From NCBI RefSeq assembly GCF_000421645.1, contig NZ_ATXK01000002.1, positions 496,001 through 560,000 on the forward strand: a stretch of DNA of 64,000 bases. Direction: 5' to 3'. Shown here piece after piece: positions 36,628-44,252 of this stretch (position 1 is the first letter of the stretch; each line of letters begins with the position of its first letter). The notes beneath the pieces were generated by a model. That model made no database searches, was not told where the DNA came from, and saw only the letters and a list, made by a program, of their open reading frames with translations. Made by a program: the position numbers and the translations under genes. This DNA comes from Aurantimonas coralicida DSM 14790. GTDB taxonomy: Bacteria; Pseudomonadota; Alphaproteobacteria; Rhizobiales; Rhizobiaceae.

Positions 36628-36795
36628 TCAGGCGTCGCCAACGATTTCGGCGATACGCCCGGTGCCTTTGCATTCCGGGCAGGGCTCGCCATCGACGGTC
36701 CCCGATCCACCACATCTGCGGCAGAGATTTTCCGCCGTCTGCGGCGCGTTGTCATTGCCTTCGTCGCCGGGTCTTGCGGCGGGCGGGGTCGACAT
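36628..36795 (-). CDS. Small zinc-knuckle protein, 55 residues
   Basis: A short gene read directly from the minus strand. ATG 36795 is preceded by a perfect AGGAGG (complement of CCTCCT at about 36802-36807), and TGA ends at 36628. The product has an acidic, flexible N-terminus (to about 22), then two CxxCxGxG knuckles, CRRCGGSG at 25-32 and CPECKGTG at 39-46, the DnaJ-type zinc-binding pattern. One such pair could bind a single Zn ion. Function unknown; possibilities are a metal-dependent chaperone-like adaptor or an RNA-binding peptide. Co-oriented with the 93-residue gene 56 bases downstream. Confidence 0.65.
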   Translation of the reverse strand: MSTPPAARPGDEGNDNAPQTAENLCRRCGGSGTVDGEPCPECKGTGRIAEIVGDA

Positions 36796-36922
36796 GGGCG
36801 CCTCCTGAATGCGGTCGTGGCACGGGGTCGGGTCAAAACCCGAACCTGCCTGTCAGGAGTATATGTGCCAGTCGGCCGAGATTTCACGCCGGCATGATCG
36901 CCGGTAAGCGGGGGCTGTCGTC

Positions 36923-37303
36923 CTAGACTGCCTCGCCCGTTGCCGGCAGCATATCACAGTCGAGCCCGAAACGCTGCCGCGCCATCCGGCAATCCTCGCC
37001 CCCGGGAACGCATTCGCGGCAGACCTGCGGCCGCAGCCCATAGATCGTGCAACCCGTGCCGGTGCCCACCACGCCGGAAAGCGCGGCGCAGCGGTCGTTC
37101 TCGCAGCGCATGCCGCTGAGATCGCTCGCCACCAGCGCGGCGGGAATCAGATCGAGCGCGGCGTCGCTCTCGATGGAAAAGCGGGGCCAGTCGGCCGAAT
37201 AGGCGCAGCAGGCGCCGCAGGCCTGGCAGTCGAAGACGGCATCGGACGGGGTCATTGCGGGTGTTCTTGCAGCCTCGGCCGGGGCGGTCAATGCGTCCGG
37301 CAT
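36923..37303 (-). CDS. YkgJ-family cysteine cluster protein
   Basis: Protein of 126 residues if it starts at ATG 37303; ATG 37255 (110 residues) is equally possible because neither has a clear ribosome-binding site. The conserved part begins FDCQACGACCAYSADWPRF and continues through CENDRCAAL, GTGCTIYGLRPQVCRECVPG and a terminal CDM. Nine or ten cysteines in CxxCxxCC-type spacing suggest an Fe-S or zinc centre. The family is widespread and uncharacterised. It is divergent from the TadG-like gene; the two starts are 116 bases apart. Confidence 0.75.
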   Translation of the reverse strand: MPDALTAPAEAARTPAMTPSDAVFDCQACGACCAYSADWPRFSIESDAALDLIPAALVASDLSGMRCENDRCAALSGVVGTGTGCTIYGLRPQVCRECVPGGEDCRMARQRFGLDCDMLPATGEAV

Positions 37304-37419
37304 GCGGGAGGCCTGGACATGGGCCATCCGGCGGATTGTCGGCTGTCGCGAAACCATATGGAAACGGACCATAGGTAAGGTTTGCGCGCCAGGAATGGGC
37401 CGTTGGGGAGATCGATCTC

Positions 37420-39183
37420 GTGAAAAGCGCATCAGGCAAGCGGTTCTGGACGGCGGAATCCGGGAATGTGGCGGTCGTCTTCGGACTGACCCTGCCGATC
37501 CTCGCCTGCTGCATGGGCGCTGCGGTGGACATCTCCGGGATCTACGCGTCGAAACGCAACCTCCAGCATTCGGTCGATATCGCAGCGCTGGCCGCCGGTC
37601 GGGAATATTCCAACAACCAGCAGGATTCCCACCTGTCGAAGGTCGCGGAAGGCTATTTCTTCGAGAACGCCGGGGCCGATGCGCGCGCGAACACCGACTT
37701 CAGCTATGACGGCATCTTCAACGAGGACGGCTCGACGGTTCTGCAGGTGTCGGCCGCCCGCCGGCATCCGACCATCTTCGGCGACCTCCTCTCCTTCGTG
37801 ACCGCCGGCGAACTCGACTGGCGCGCGTTTCCGCTGGCGGCCCGAAGCCAGATCGTCGTCCAGAACCAGTCCATCGAACTGGTCATGGTGCTCGACAATT
37901 CCGGCTCGATGACCGGCCGGCCGAAATCCGGTGGCGGCAAGCGCAAGATCGACACCATCAAGGAAGCCGCCATCGGTCTCACCGATCAGTTCCTGAAGGG
38001 CGCCGCGTCCTCGACCCTGAAGCTGCCGGTCCAGTTCGGCGTCGTCCCCTTCGCCGCAGCGGTCAATATCGGGCCGGACAATCACGACGCGAAATGGATG
38101 GACACCAAGGGACGATCCTCGATCCACAACGAATATCTCGACTGGGCCAATTGGAAGACGAGCCGCGGTGTCAATCTGGCGGAGCGAAGCCCGACAGGCG
38201 ACTACTGGCAGGAGATTTCCTCGAAGACGCCGCTGACGCGGTTCTTCGTCTATGAGAACGCGCACCACAAGAACGAATTGGGGCCCTGGTTGGGCTGCGT
38301 GGAATCGCGACCGAATGGGCTGGCGATCACCGACGCGGAACCCAACTACGCCAATCCCGACACGCTGTTTGTGCCAAGCTTCGGACCGGACGAATACGAT
38401 GGCAACAAGGGCGACAACGACTATCTGGAAGATGACGGCAGCCGCTCGATGCGGGCCGAAGCGGCAATGTCGGTCCAGTCGAAGGTCGCAAAATATTTCG
38501 ACGGCAGCAACTTGCAGCGTGGCAAACACCCTGGCCCGAACCGTGGCTGCCGGTCGACACCCATCACGCCGCTGACCGACAACCAGACCACGATCAATGC
38601 GGCGATCAACGCCATGGATGCGGATGGCGAAACCAACATTCCTGAAGGCATCGCCTGGGGCTGGCGGCTGTTGTCGGCCCGCGAACCCTTCACCCAGGGC
38701 CGAGCCAACGATGCCAAGGACAATCTGAAGGTCCTTGTGCTGATGACCGACGGCGACAACAATTACGGCAGCGACGAGAACGACTACAACGAATCCGGCT
38801 ACGGCACCTTCGGCTATGCCAGTACCTACGACGCCTATGGCAATCATAGTTGGGGGCGGATCTTCGATGACACCAGCACGACCAGCAAGCGGGCGAACCG
38901 ATCGAGCTTCGTCTCCGCGATGAACGAGAAGGTCGCGGCGATCTGCCAGAACATCAAGGATGACGGGCGCAAGGCCACCGGCGAGGACGGGATCGTCATC
39001 TTCACGATCGCCTTCGATCTCAACAATGGCTCCTCGGTGAAGAAGCTGATGGAGCAGTGCGCGTCCTACGGCATCACCGATCCGACGAAGAAGCTCTATT
39101 ACGACGCCAAGAGCTCGAGCGACCTGATGGCGGCGTTCGATTCGATCACCGAACAGGTGTCGAGCCTGCGCATCGCAAAATAG
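37420..39183 (+). CDS. TadG-related pilus assembly protein with von Willebrand A domain
   Basis: Inner-membrane-anchored, largely periplasmic protein of 587 residues. It starts at GTG 37420 with GGGGAG nine bases upstream. The N-terminal TadE/TadG-like segment (about 10-62) contains one membrane helix (VAVVFGLTLPILACCMGAAV). A von Willebrand factor A domain begins near 150 with the MIDAS motif DNSGSM near 158 and ends near 585. A long insertion of about 250 residues in the middle carries many Asn, Asp and Tyr (for example DYNESGYGTFGYASTYDAYGN), low-complexity and probably surface exposed. Other Flp/Tad pilus genes are absent, so this is an orphan tadG-type gene. Confidence 0.85.
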   Translation: MKSASGKRFWTAESGNVAVVFGLTLPILACCMGAAVDISGIYASKRNLQHSVDIAALAAGREYSNNQQDSHLSKVAEGYFFENAGADARANTDFSYDGIFNEDGSTVLQVSAARRHPTIFGDLLSFVTAGELDWRAFPLAARSQIVVQNQSIELVMVLDNSGSMTGRPKSGGGKRKIDTIKEAAIGLTDQFLKGAASSTLKLPVQFGVVPFAAAVNIGPDNHDAKWMDTKGRSSIHNEYLDWANWKTSRGVNLAERSPTGDYWQEISSKTPLTRFFVYENAHHKNELGPWLGCVESRPNGLAITDAEPNYANPDTLFVPSFGPDEYDGNKGDNDYLEDDGSRSMRAEAAMSVQSKVAKYFDGSNLQRGKHPGPNRGCRSTPITPLTDNQTTINAAINAMDADGETNIPEGIAWGWRLLSAREPFTQGRANDAKDNLKVLVLMTDGDNNYGSDENDYNESGYGTFGYASTYDAYGNHSWGRIFDDTSTTSKRANRSSFVSAMNEKVAAICQNIKDDGRKATGEDGIVIFTIAFDLNNGSSVKKLMEQCASYGITDPTKKLYYDAKSSSDLMAAFDSITEQVSSLRIAK

Positions 39184-39211
39184 CCTGCAGCCTCCCGGGG
39201 GGGAGGGGACG

Positions 39212-39619
39212 CTATTGCGTATCGAGCGTCAGTTCGAAGCGTTCGACGACGCTCGGCTGGATTACCCGGGCGGTCATCGTGACCAGCACGATCTGGGCGT
39301 CGAGGCTGTCCCCGGCCTCCATGGCGCGTTCGATCCGCTCGCCGACCCGCAGCGCCAGATCGACGTCGTTGGCGCCGGCAAAGCCTTCCGCGCCGATCAT
39401 GCAATAGCCGAGGATCTCGGCCGCGGCACGGTAGGCTTGCGGCGCGGGAAACGCCCCGATCGCATGATCCTGCATCAGCCTGACCACCGTCAGCTTCACT
39501 GCCTCCGGCACCATCCGGGGATGCAGGTCGACGGAGCGCAGAGCGCTGTCGAGCTGTTTCAGATCCTCGGATCGCCCGAAGACACCGAACAGGCCGAGGG
39601 ACGATCGTTGTCTGGTCAT
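39212..39619 (-). CDS. Conserved hypothetical protein, 135 residues
   Basis: Unrecognised cytosolic protein. From ATG 39619 it starts MTRQRSSLGLFGVFGRSEDL and is mainly helical: KQLDSALRSVDLHPRMVPEAVKL in two helices, then AYRAAAEILGYCMIGAEGFAG and ALRVGERIERAMEAGDSLDAQ in pieces, with a hydrophobic beta-like end. No membrane segment, signal or metal motif. Codon composition looks native. It converges with the TadG-like gene across 28 bases with a G/C-rich hairpin. I cannot assign a function. Confidence 0.65.
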   Translation of the reverse strand: MTRQRSSLGLFGVFGRSEDLKQLDSALRSVDLHPRMVPEAVKLTVVRLMQDHAIGAFPAPQAYRAAAEILGYCMIGAEGFAGANDVDLALRVGERIERAMEAGDSLDAQIVLVTMTARVIQPSVVERFELTLDTQ

Positions 39620-39813
39620 GGCGCGATCCTGCATCGACGGCATTGTACGGTCACGGGAGCGGTCGCACGGCAGCGAAGAAGGCCCCGGCCAACCGGTCTC
39701 TCCGCGGGCCCGAATTTCTTCTGCGGCCGATAGCCGTGTCGTTCCCGGTGTTTGTGGCTTCGTAACCCGTCGCGGCTATTGCAGATAGAGGCGGCAGGAT
39801 CGGAGCCAGAACT

Positions 39814-40905
39814 TTGCCAAATATGGGTTTCTTTCTCGGCGTCGTGAACGGCCTCGGCATCTTCGCGCTGGTGACGATGATGTATGGCTGGGCCCTGCGC
39901 AAAGCCGAGCCGGGGCTTGGGCGAAGCCTTGCACTGGGCCTCTTGTTCGGTGTCGGGGCATCGCTGTCGATCGCCAATGCGGTCGAACTGGCGCCGGGCC
40001 TGCGGATTGACCCGCGGGCGGTCATGCTGGTCCTGGCGGCCCCATTCGGCGGACCGGGAGCCGCGACGGTGGCCGCGCTGGTCACCAGTCTTTTCCGGCT
40101 GCATCTCGGCGGCTCGGGTACGATGAGCGGGATCGCGAACATCGTGGCCATCGCGGCCATCGGTGCCTATTTCGCTCATTTCGTTTTCGAGAAGATGCAG
40201 CCGGCCCGCACCCGCGACCTCCTCGTGCTCGGCCTTCTCTGCAATGTGCCGTTTCTCTTCATCCTGACGGTGCCCGTCGACAGCGCGTCGCAGATCTTCC
40301 TGCGGACCATCGGTCCGATGACGGTTGCCGACGTGATCGGGGTTCTCGTCCTCGGTCGCTTTCTCTGCAGCGAGCGCAAGGCTTTCGTCTTTGGCCGGGC
40401 GCTGGAGGCGGAGGCGTCGACCGATCCGCTGACCCTTCTGCCCAATCGCCGCCATCTGGAGCGTCGCACCAGCGAGATGGTGGAGGTGGCACGGCGCAAT
40501 GGCCGGCCGATCTCGGTGCTCGTCATCGACATCGACCGGTTCAAGCAGGTCAATGACACATATGGCCACGATGTCGGGGACACGATCCTCTTGAAGGTGG
40601 CGGATGTGGTCCGGGCCAATGTCCGCAAATCCGATGCGGTTGCCCGCTTCGGCGGCGAGGAGATCGTTGTGGCGATGGCGGATGCCACCCCGGCAGCGGC
40701 CCTGCAGACCGCCGAACGGATCCGGCTTTCCGTGGACGACAAGGTCTTCCATGGCGACCAGGAGAACGGCAACGTGACCGTCAGTGTCGGCGTCGCCACG
40801 CAGGAGGGGGAAGACCTGTCCTTCAAGCGCCTCTTCAAGGCCGCCGACGAAGCGCTCTTCCTCGCCAAGGACCGCGGCCGCAACCGCGTGGAAGTCGCGA
40901 TATAA
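39814..40905 (+). CDS. Membrane diguanylate cyclase (GGDEF), copy 1
   Basis: Inner-membrane signalling enzyme of 363 residues, predicted to make c-di-GMP. The N-terminal half (about 1-185) has six or so hydrophobic segments resembling the 5TM-5TMR_LYT sensor. The GGDEF domain (about 195-360) has DPLTLLPNRR, DIDRFKQVNDTYGHDVGD, the active site RFGGEE and, five residues before it, the inhibitory RxxD site (RKSD). So it should be active and product-inhibited. The start is TTG 39814, with GGAG eight bases upstream; ATG 39823 is an alternative. A paralogue of the same architecture lies at 51.7 kb. Confidence 0.9.
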   Translation: MPNMGFFLGVVNGLGIFALVTMMYGWALRKAEPGLGRSLALGLLFGVGASLSIANAVELAPGLRIDPRAVMLVLAAPFGGPGAATVAALVTSLFRLHLGGSGTMSGIANIVAIAAIGAYFAHFVFEKMQPARTRDLLVLGLLCNVPFLFILTVPVDSASQIFLRTIGPMTVADVIGVLVLGRFLCSERKAFVFGRALEAEASTDPLTLLPNRRHLERRTSEMVEVARRNGRPISVLVIDIDRFKQVNDTYGHDVGDTILLKVADVVRANVRKSDAVARFGGEEIVVAMADATPAAALQTAERIRLSVDDKVFHGDQENGNVTVSVGVATQEGEDLSFKRLFKAADEALFLAKDRGRNRVEVAI

Positions 40906-42034
40906 GGAAAGCCGGCGGCGGGCAGAGGGAGTGTACCAGTTCCGACACCGGCGACGGGGTGGCATGAGGATGCGGCACAGGTTTGACCAGTGCGTCCGGT
41001 CGGGTCCGCCACCAACTCGCCGAGGTCTTCTGAAGAGATTAGAAAAGTAAACCGATTAATGACGATAACGCGCTCCAGACCGCCCAGAGCATAACGCCGG
41101 TCGTGAGTACCAGTAACGTCGTTGCGAGCAAGCAGCCTTTCAGGAAGTCGTAATCCCAGGTGACGCTCACAATATCATGCGGCCGCCGGGCAGTCCTCTC
41201 CGCCGGGCGTTGGAGCGCCTTCTGCGTTGCTGACGAATTCTCAACATTGGTTTTGGCCGACATGAGGATGCGAGAACGATTCTGGACCCCTCGCTGTATT
41301 AGCGTCGGAGCAGACGTGGCCGTTAGCGGGCGAAGATCAAAAGGCGAGCGGCGCAGGTCGATACTAATGGGGATCCAGTGATGCCACGCAAAGATCCGTC
41401 TCATGAAGTCCATGAATGTATGCATGTATTTTGGATTGGTTCTTTCTGGCTCATCCATCCTGAGTGGATGACCTCACTGTTTGGACTGGTCCTTGATCTA
41501 CGACGCAGGCGGATGGACCACATAAGGAGAGAGCGTCAATTCCAGGGACGGATGCTTCCGGCGAACTCCGGCTGTAAGCAACACGATTGTTGGCCGCGAC
41601 CTAGTGCTCTCCACTCCGCCGATACCCCGAGACAATTATGGTGCAACATCACCGGTTGGCCTGCATCTCACGTCATAGACAGATTCGCGTTGTATTTCTG
41701 AGGGCACACATCCCATCCCCTCACTGCAGATGCAAGTGGCCTTGTTTGGATAGAGTGTTAGATGACCCCTGCTTACTAAAATACTTAACGGTCACGGGGA
41801 GTTCACGGTGAACCGGTGCGTTGAAGGCGCGCTGGCGGGGCGTTGCATCGTGCCGAAGTGTACGAGGGCCAGCGTCAGCACTAGCAATCGAAGCAACGCT
41901 TCGGGAGAATCGGCACATTAACAGACTGGGATCAGCGGCTGCTCAACGCGATGTATTCGGTTGTCGCTTGTATATCCCCGTGCATGGGTACGCGGCGAGG
42001 AGCCGCGTGGCCCTGCCGCAGGGCGCAAAGCAAT
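40906..42034. other. Gene-poor, lower-GC region next to tRNA-Arg
   Basis: This 1.1-kb stretch has only one marginal small gene (41039-41263). Counting bases by hand for 41041-41940 gives about 55% G+C, clearly below the surrounding genes. Other open frames have no ribosome-binding site or protein-like composition. The region ends exactly at the CCA end of tRNA-Arg(CCU), a common integration target, but I find no integrase and no direct repeat of the tRNA 3' end. Hairpins at 41991-42009 (ACGCGGC/GCCGCGT) and about 42010-42026 may end the tRNA transcript. Confidence 0.5.
41039..41263 (-). CDS. Possible small single-pass membrane protein, 74 residues
   Basis: Marginal gene. From ATG 41263 it encodes a polar N-terminus (MSAKTNVENSSATQKALQ) and a strongly hydrophobic C-terminal half (KGCLLATTLLVLTTGVMLW, then SALSSLIGLLF) that would form one long or two short membrane helices. 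The frame remains open upstream to 41458, but that part looks non-protein. There is no good ribosome-binding site. It sits in the lower-GC patch beside tRNA-Arg, so it may be a remnant of acquired DNA or may not be translated. Confidence 0.3.
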   Translation of the reverse strand: MSAKTNVENSSATQKALQRPAERTARRPHDIVSVTWDYDFLKGCLLATTLLVLTTGVMLWAVWSALSSLIGLLF

Positions 42035-42111
42035 TGGTGATCCCGACTGGATTCGAACCAGTGACCCTCAGATTAGGAATCTGATGCTCTATCCTGCTGA
42101 GCTACGGGACC
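42035..42111 (-). tRNA. tRNA-Arg (anticodon CCU)
   Basis: The minus strand folds as a full cloverleaf of 77 bases including an encoded CCA. The acceptor stem is GGTCCCG/CGGGATC with discriminator A, the D arm includes AGCTCAGCAGGATAGAGC, the anticodon stem is TCAGA/TCTGA with loop TTCCTAA (anticodon CCT), and the T arm contains GGTTCGAATCC. It reads AGG codons, which are rare in this GC-rich genome. Its 3' end borders the lower-GC region. Confidence 0.95.
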
Positions 42112-42187
42112 GACCGCGCGCAACCTAGTCGAAGGCGCAGGGTTCGCCAAGTCTGCTCGCGAAGCTCTTGTGCGGCGATATTGCGGA

Positions 42188-42829
42188 TCAGCGGACCTTG
42201 GGATCGGCCTGGGCGACGAGCAGCGCCGTGCCTTGGCGGATCGTCACGGCGATCGGCCCCAGCGCTTCGTTCGACTGGGTGAGGATCGAGTGGAATGGCA
42301 GGTCGACACCGTCGAGCGGCCATTTCGCGCCGGAGATCGTCAGCCCCGAAAGATCCGAGAATTTCAGGATCGAGAACTGCGTGCCGGGCGCAAGATCGAA
42401 GGCGCGGCGGTCCGGTCCCAGTGGCCAGGCGCGTTCGATACCGTCGAACAACTCCACGTCGATGCCGCGGGCGGCATAGCGCAGGGCCAGGATCAGATGT
42501 GCAAAGGCGTGGTCGCTGCGCGGGCCGCCGAGCGCGCCGACCAGAAGCAGGCCGGTCGCGCCACGCGTCAGCGCCGCCTCGATGGCGATCTCGCCGTCGG
42601 TCATCGCCTTGTCGCGGGGATAGGGTTCGCGGGGCAGGCTGGTCAGTTCGATCGCCGGTCGCGGCGGGCTGGAATCGAAATCGCCGACCCAGAGTTCCGG
42701 CGTAACCTGCAGTTCCGCAGCATGGCGCAGGCCATCATCCGCGGCGATGACCCGCGTGCCCTCCACCGCATTGATCAGCGCAGGGGTCGGGGCGATATGG
42801 CCGGCAAGGAGAATGGAAAAGCGCGACAT
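42188..42829 (-). CDS. thiN: Thiamine pyrophosphokinase
   Basis: Cytosolic enzyme that converts thiamine plus ATP to thiamine diphosphate plus AMP. It has 213 residues from ATG 42829, the family length. The N-terminal catalytic domain has VIAADDGLRHA near 27, VGDFDSSPP near 48, an EPYPRDKAMTD segment near 68 that would bind Mg-ATP, and GALGGPRSDHAFAHL near 98. The C-terminal beta-barrel binds thiamine (GTQFSILKF, then SGLTISGAKWPLDG). It is head-to-head with the TPP-riboswitch-controlled thiBPQ transporter operon, giving an uptake-plus-activation salvage module. Confidence 0.92.
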   Translation of the reverse strand: MSRFSILLAGHIAPTPALINAVEGTRVIAADDGLRHAAELQVTPELWVGDFDSSPPRPAIELTSLPREPYPRDKAMTDGEIAIEAALTRGATGLLLVGALGGPRSDHAFAHLILALRYAARGIDVELFDGIERAWPLGPDRRAFDLAPGTQFSILKFSDLSGLTISGAKWPLDGVDLPFHSILTQSNEALGPIAVTIRQGTALLVAQADPKVR

Positions 42830-43044
42830 CGCGGCTCGCCTACAGCATCGGGCCGCAAACGCCAATCGGCTGCTTCGACCTCGTAAGGAGATTGCCGGCC
42901 AGGGCATCGTCTGCTCGCAACGTCGGCGCGCAGCCTGGCAGTCTGACGCGAGAGCTCGGCACCGGGGCAGGGCAGAGCTGTCCCTTGGCTCAGGGGCGCG
43001 GCCGCCCTTGCCGGCAAGCGGCGTGGCCTCTAAGTCTTCCCATG

Positions 43045-43130
43045 CTCACACGGGGTGCCTTCGGGCTGAGAGGCGCATGCCGACCCGTCGAACCTGATCC
43101 GGCTCATACCGGCGGAGGGATGCGGGCGTC
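43045..43130 (+). promoter_or_regulatory. TPP riboswitch (THI element)
   Basis: The sequence shows the conserved THI-box parts in order: GGGGTGC near 43052, GGCTGAGA at about 43064-43071, GAACCTGATCCGG at about 43090-43102, then CATACCGGCGGAGGGA at about 43105-43120. These are the pyrimidine- and pyrophosphate-sensor arms of the thiamine-diphosphate aptamer. It lies 58 bases upstream of thiB in the same direction, so TPP should shut down thiamine uptake. Confidence 0.95.
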
Positions 43131-43148
43131 GGCGGGTGTCTCGCGGAT

Positions 43149-43180
43149 GCTTTCGTTTCGAAAGCCGCCGTCTCGAAAGG
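43149..43180 (+). promoter_or_regulatory. Putative expression platform of the TPP riboswitch
   Basis: GCTTTCG (43149-43155) can pair with CGAAAGC (43159-43165) in a tight hairpin. The same CTTTCG can alternatively pair with CGAAAG at 43174-43179, which overlaps the thiB ribosome-binding site GAAAGG (43175-43180, seven bases before ATG 43188). The mutually exclusive pairings suggest translational control by masking the site. There is no T-run, so transcription termination is less likely. Confidence 0.5.
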
Positions 43181-43187
43181 CACCATC

Positions 43188-44222
43188 ATGGCCCGACCCG
43201 TCTTCCTCCTGCCGCTGTCCGTTCGCCATCTCGGCGTTTGCGCCGCCGCCCTTCTGGCCGGCGTGACCGGAGCGGTCGCCCAGGCCGACAAGCCGGTGCT
43301 CACCGTCTACACCTATGAGAGCTTCACGCCCGAATGGGGGCCGGGCCCGAAGATCGAGGCGGGTTTTGAAGTGGTGTGCGCCTGCGATCTGCAGTTCGTT
43401 GGGCTCGAGGACGGCGTCGCGATCCTCAATCGTCTCAAGCTCGAAGGCCCCTCGACCGAAGCCGATGTCGTCCTCGGCCTGACCACCGATCTCATCCCCG
43501 AGGCCAAGGCGACCGGCATGTTCGCGCCGAGCGGGGCGGATCTCTCGGGTCTCGACGTGCCGACCGGCTTCTCGGACGACATCTTCGTCCCTTACGACTA
43601 TTCCTATCTCGCCTTCGTCTACGACAGCGAAGCGATCGCCGAACCACCGGCGAGCCTCGACGATCTGGTCAATGGCGATCCCGAGGTGAAGATCGCCATC
43701 GAGGACGCGCGGACCTCGACGCCCGGCCTCGGCATGATGCTGTGGATGAAGAAGATCTATGGCGACGAGGCCGCCGCCAAATGGGCGCAGCTGTCGAAGC
43801 GCATCCTGACCGTGACGCCCGGCTGGAGCGAGGCCTATGGCCTGTTCACTAGCGGCGAGGTGCCGATGGTTCTCAGCTACACGACATCGCCCGCCTACCA
43901 CATGATCGAGGAAGACACCGACCGCTATCAGGCCGCGGCCTTCGCGGAGGGCCACTACCTGCAGATCGAGGTGGCGGCGATGCTGAAGACGACCGAAACC
44001 GCCGAACTGGCGACCCGCTTCCTCGACTACATGCTGACCGCCGAGGTGCAGTCGCTGATCCCCACCACCAACTGGACGTTGCCGGTCGCGGACGGCATCG
44101 ATCTGCCTGAAGCGTTTGGCCGCCTGGTGCAGGTGGAGACGCCGCTGATGATCGATCCGGAAACCGTGGCGGCGAACCGCAAGGCATGGACGCAGGAATG
44201 GCTCGAAGCGATCGGCCGCTGA
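43188..44222 (+). CDS. thiB: Thiamine ABC transporter, periplasmic binding protein
   Basis: Periplasmic solute-binding protein of 344 residues that captures thiamine or its phosphates. The signal peptide is at about 1-32 (FLLPLSVRHLGVCAAALLAGV, cleavage near AVAQA). The mature protein opens with LTVYTYESFTPEWGPGP, the ThiB hallmark, then DVVLGLTTDL, a VPYDYSYLAFVYDS segment and a C-terminal TNWTLPVADGIDLPEAF. It starts at ATG 43188 with GAAAGG upstream inside the riboswitch platform. First gene of thiB-thiP-thiQ. Confidence 0.95.
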   Translation: MARPVFLLPLSVRHLGVCAAALLAGVTGAVAQADKPVLTVYTYESFTPEWGPGPKIEAGFEVVCACDLQFVGLEDGVAILNRLKLEGPSTEADVVLGLTTDLIPEAKATGMFAPSGADLSGLDVPTGFSDDIFVPYDYSYLAFVYDSEAIAEPPASLDDLVNGDPEVKIAIEDARTSTPGLGMMLWMKKIYGDEAAAKWAQLSKRILTVTPGWSEAYGLFTSGEVPMVLSYTTSPAYHMIEEDTDRYQAAAFAEGHYLQIEVAAMLKTTETAELATRFLDYMLTAEVQSLIPTTNWTLPVADGIDLPEAFGRLVQVETPLMIDPETVAANRKAWTQEWLEAIGR

Positions 44223-44252
44223 CGATCGAGCGCGCGTCCCGGTGAGGCGTTC

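Larger units (their letters stand above)
42830..43187. other. Divergent thiN/thiB intergenic region
   Basis: The 358 bases hold no convincing gene. Their right half contains the TPP riboswitch and a hairpin-based expression platform for thiB (see separate entries). The left half (42830-43040) must carry the thiN and thiB promoters, but I see no confident -35/-10 pair. Confidence 0.6.

Noticed and set aside
41378-42084. Several frames of 60-110 codons in the low-GC patch
   Set aside because: No ribosome-binding sites, no protein-like composition, and one runs into tRNA-Arg.
42035-42111. Direct repeat of the tRNA-Arg 3' end (attR/attL) in the neighbouring patch
   Set aside because: I searched by eye for the T-arm and acceptor sequence in 40.9-42.0 kb and found no second copy, and no integrase is present.
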